Origin: Actinomadura alba
GTDB taxonomy: Bacteria > Actinomycetota > Actinomycetes > Streptosporangiales > Streptosporangiaceae
DNA length: 64,000 nt
Assembly (NCBI RefSeq): GCF_014323705.1
Contig: NZ_JABVEC010000005.1
Location: 1 to 64,000, forward strand
Direction: 5' to 3'
The notes beneath the pieces are model-generated. The model ran no database searches and was not told the origin of the DNA. It was given only the letters and a program-made list of their open reading frames with translations. This document shows positions 61,155 to 64,000 of this stretch, in pieces. The stretch's first letter is position 1. Every line of letters begins with the position of its first letter. Both the position numbers and the translations under genes were made by a program.

Positions 61155-61404
61155 ACCGCCACCGCGGGGCGAGGTGGGTGCCCGCGAGGGGCCTCCGCGG
61201 TCCTGGCCGAGGGACGCGTACAGCCTCTGGACAGGGCCGACGGACGCTGTGGCGAGCGGTGGAGGCGGCGCACGTGTGGCGGCGACCGTGGCCCGAGCCA
61301 CAGCCGGGTCGGCCACCTCAGGAGCGCGTGGGCATCGCCGGGCACCACGGGACGCGGGCGGGAGCGGCCGCCGGGCATGTACGGCGGCTGGCGGTGACGT
61401 GGTG
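61155..61404. other. intergenic region before the sacsin-like gene
   Basis: About 250 bases are very GC-rich and open in several frames but show no protein features, hairpin with T tract or clear promoter. Confidence 0.35.
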
Positions 61405-64000
61405 ATGGACGATCCCTTCGGAACCGGCGACCTGCGTGAGCGGGTGCTCCGGGCATGGGCGGCGGCGCCGGCGCGATTCCGCGAGGACGCCAATGCCGAA
61501 GAGGACTACGCGCTCGGGGGCTATCGCGATCGGGTCGTGATCGAACTGGCGCAGAACGCCGCCGACGCGGCCCTCCGCGCGGGTGTGCCCGGACGGCTGC
61601 GGCTCAGCCTGCGCGGCGGCGTGCTCACCGCGGCCAACACCGGCACGCCGCTCGACGCCACCGGGGTGGAGGCGCTGTCGACGCTGCGCGCCTCGGCCAA
61701 ACGCGATGAGATCGGCACCGCCGGCCGCTTCGGCGTGGGTTTCGCCGCGGTGGTCGCGGTCAGCGACGAACCATCGATGATCTCCGCCGAGCCTGGCGGC
61801 GCGTATCCGTACCTTTCCGGCCAGGTCGCCGGTGTCCAGTGGTCCGCGGCGCGCACCCGAGAGCTCGTGGAGGGGATTCCCGCTCTCGCCGACGAACTGT
61901 CGCGACGGGCCGGCCGTGTTCCCGTTCTGCGCCTGCCCTTCCCCGCCGATCCGGCCCGGCTCGAGGAATTCGCGACGGCCGGTCACGGCGCGGCCCATGA
62001 GGCCGAGGCGAAGCCGGGGGACGAGCGGCGGGGGGACGAGCGGTACGACACGGTCGTGCGGCTGCCGCTGCGGGACGCCGAGGCCGAGCGGTCCGTACGC
62101 CGTGCGCTCGATCAGTTGGGCCCGGCTCTGATGCTCGGGCTGCCCGCGCTCGCCGAGGTCGAGATCGAGGTCGACGGGACCACCCGCACGCTCACGGCGA
62201 CGCACGGCGACGGCATGGCGACGATCAACGGCACCGAATGGCGCACGGTTGAGGCGCACGGCGAGATCCCGCCGCAGCTGCTGGCGGACCGGCCGGCCGA
62301 GGAGCGGACCCGGCCGTACTGGCGGCTGCGCTGGGCCGCGCTCGCGGACGGGGCGGCCCTGCCCGCCGACGTACCGGCCGTGATCCACGCCCCGACTCCG
62401 AGCGACGAGCGGCTCGGCCTGCCGGCCCTGCTGATCGCTTCGTTCCCACTCGCCCCCGACCGGCGGCACGCCGCTCCGGGGCCGCTCACCGACTTCCTCG
62501 TCGAGCGGGCGGCGCGGGGCTATGTCGATCTGCTGCGCGCGATGCCGGTGACCCCACGCCTGCTCGATCTGGTCCCCGGCCGGGTCGGTTCCGGCGAGCT
62601 GGACGCCAGGCTCCGTGGCGAGATTCTGGCCGAGCTTCCCGGCACCCCGCTGATGCCCGTGGCCTCGGGCCCCGAGCCCGCGGACGCCGATCTCCAGCCT
62701 TCTCCAGGGCCTGCTCCTCGGTCCGCTCTTCAGCGCGGTCGCGATGCCGTGGCCGTCGACGGTTCGCCCGCGCTGCTGGGCCTGCTCGCGCCCGTGCTAC
62801 CCGGCCTGCTGCCCGCGGGCTGGCCGGTCCGGCACCCGGCGCTCGCCGCGCTCGGCGTTCGGCGGATCGAACTGGCCGACGTGATCGACGCGCTCGCCGG
62901 ACTGGAACGTGAGGCCTCCTGGTGGCACCGCCTCTACGACGCGCTGTCGGGGGCCGACGCCGATGCGCTCGGCGCGCTGCCGGTGCCGCTGGCCGAACCA
63001 CCCGGAGACGACGAGGCCGAGACGTCCGAGGGGGCCGGGTTCTCCCCGCGTCCACGCTCGCCGGCCGGCCGGGTGCGGATGAGGCGCGGGCCGCGGGGGC
63101 TGCTGATCGCCGGACCCGGTGTGGACCCGGCGGAACTCGCCGCCCTCGATCTGCGCTTCGTTCACCCCGAAGCGGCCCATCCGCTGCTGCACCGGCTCGG
63201 CGCCGTCGAGGCCGGTCCGCGAGCGATCCTCGCCGATCCGGCCGTACGCGCCGCCGTCGCGGGGTCCTACGACTCGGATGACCCCGAGCCGGTGGCGCGG
63301 GCGGTGCTCGGCCTCGTCGCGGCGGCCCGCCCGTCGCCCGGGGAGGAGCCCTGGCTGGCCGACCTCACGCTGCCCGGTGCCGACGGGGAGTTCTACGCGG
63401 CGGGGGAACTGCTGCTCCCCGGCGGTCCGCTGCACGACGTCGTCGCGGCCGATGCCCCGTTCGGGGTGGCCGACCCCGCGCTCGTGGAGCGGTACGGTGC
63501 CGAGGCCCTCGAGGCGGTCGGCGTCCTCGGGACCTTCGCACTGGTGCGTGAACACGACGTGCCCCTGACCGACCTGGCCTTCGACCTCGACGGTGAGGAG
63601 GCGTGGGCCCGCGAGGTACTGGCCCGGCTGCCCGAGCAGGACGTGCCGCCGCTGCTGCCGGAGCTGGTCGCGGTGCGCGACCTGGAGCTCGTACAGAAAT
63701 GGGACGCCGCGCTACGCATGCTCGCCGAGCCTCCGCTGCGCTCGGCCGTCGCCGATCCGGCGTACGTCGTGCTCGACGACGGCCGGCGGGTCGCCGTGCC
63801 CTCGTACACGGCGTGGTGGCTGCGCAGGCACCCGGTGCTGGGCGGACGCCGGCCCGCCGATCTGGCCGCGCCGGGTTCGGATCCGCTGCTCGCCGGGCTG
63901 TACGACCTCGCACCCGCCGGGTCCGACCCGGGCCTGCTCCGGGTGCTCGGCGTACGCACATCGCTGGCCGAGCTGCTGGCCGAGCCGGGCGGTGCCGACG
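61405..64000 (+). CDS. sacsin N-terminal ATPase-like (GHKL) protein, 3' end cut by window edge
   Basis: The frame from ATG 61405 is open to the window edge (865 codons). The N-terminal 180 residues have a GHKL/HSP90-type ATPase: N box VIELAQNAADAAL with Asn51, NTGTPLD, and the glycine-rich GRFGVGFAAVVAV. This matches the sacsin N-terminal ATPase-like domain of large actinobacterial proteins. The remainder is a long Ala/Leu/Pro-rich alpha-helical part without recognised domains. Function is unknown, perhaps chaperone-like. GTG 61402 is a possible alternative start. Confidence 0.85.
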   Translation, partial: MDDPFGTGDLRERVLRAWAAAPARFREDANAEEDYALGGYRDRVVIELAQNAADAALRAGVPGRLRLSLRGGVLTAANTGTPLDATGVEALSTLRASAKRDEIGTAGRFGVGFAAVVAVSDEPSMISAEPGGAYPYLSGQVAGVQWSAARTRELVEGIPALADELSRRAGRVPVLRLPFPADPARLEEFATAGHGAAHEAEAKPGDERRGDERYDTVVRLPLRDAEAERSVRRALDQLGPALMLGLPALAEVEIEVDGTTRTLTATHGDGMATINGTEWRTVEAHGEIPPQLLADRPAEERTRPYWRLRWAALADGAALPADVPAVIHAPTPSDERLGLPALLIASFPLAPDRRHAAPGPLTDFLVERAARGYVDLLRAMPVTPRLLDLVPGRVGSGELDARLRGEILAELPGTPLMPVASGPEPADADLQPSPGPAPRSALQRGRDAVAVDGSPALLGLLAPVLPGLLPAGWPVRHPALAALGVRRIELADVIDALAGLEREASWWHRLYDALSGADADALGALPVPLAEPPGDDEAETSEGAGFSPRPRSPAGRVRMRRGPRGLLIAGPGVDPAELAALDLRFVHPEAAHPLLHRLGAVEAGPRAILADPAVRAAVAGSYDSDDPEPVARAVLGLVAAARPSPGEEPWLADLTLPGADGEFYAAGELLLPGGPLHDVVAADAPFGVADPALVERYGAEALEAVGVLGTFALVREHDVPLTDLAFDLDGEEAWAREVLARLPEQDVPPLLPELVAVRDLELVQKWDAALRMLAEPPLRSAVADPAYVVLDDGRRVAVPSYTAWWLRRHPVLGGRRPADLAAPGSDPLLAGLYDLAPAGSDPGLLRVLGVRTSLAELLAEPGGAD

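Overview
The window is chromosomal DNA from a high-GC actinomycete. The evidence is very GC-rich codon third positions, GTG starts, a mycothiol gene (mshA), SenX3/RegX3, CarD, a DUF3263 protein, a DUF3027 protein, an F420/flavin-type PPOX protein and a stand-alone GroEL2-type chaperonin. Gene order resembles Streptomyces and Streptosporangiales/Thermomonosporaceae, but genus cannot be fixed from the sequence alone.

Layout. 1-1344 is the 3'-truncated end of a DUF222/13E12 HNH protein. 1625-6090 holds a methyltransferase-SDR pair divergent from mshA, a YbjN protein and phosphoglycerate mutase, closed by a strong hairpin. 6169-8842 is the phosphate regulon core, phoU divergent from senX3-regX3, with a PHO-box-like repeat between them. 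8999-18149 is the conserved actinobacterial block of lpqE-like lipoprotein, thioredoxin-like membrane protein, carD, ispF (no ispD between them), cysS and rlmB, interrupted by a DUF2637 protein, homogentisate dioxygenase and a PPOX protein. A tRNA-Thr(TGT) follows, then an anchored subtilase with a long repetitive tail, a MarR/MFS drug-efflux pair, DUF3263, otsB, an FAD monooxygenase, a NarL-type two-component pair, a Ser/Thr kinase, an ECF sigma factor coupled to an AlkB-like gene, a sulfotransferase and otsA.

36063-38280 carries a SAM-I riboswitch, thrC, a MoaD/ThiS sulfur carrier and a cold-shock gene. In Streptomyces this block leads directly into groEL2. Here about 10 kb of accessory DNA (about 38281-48195) sits between cspA and groEL. 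It holds a YdcF protein, several unknown small genes, a large inverted repeat, and a likely operon running from an XRE-TPR regulator through a flavoprotein to a PD-(D/E)XK nuclease-STAND NTPase gene that is much more AT-rich than everything around it. Coupled mini-genes diverge from a perfect 19-bp operator. A 101-bp piece of the groEL leader, including a decayed CIRCE element, is duplicated in direct orientation 8152 bp upstream. The STAND gene looks like an acquired anti-phage gene and is the best candidate for an undescribed system.

48464-64000 returns to core-like DNA: groEL, a small membrane protein, NUDIX, XPB helicase, CD225-like protein, XPB-partner protein, TetR, GNAT-like, HAD, a second cold-shock protein, an MFS transporter, DUF3027, and a large sacsin-type GHKL ATPase protein cut by the right edge.
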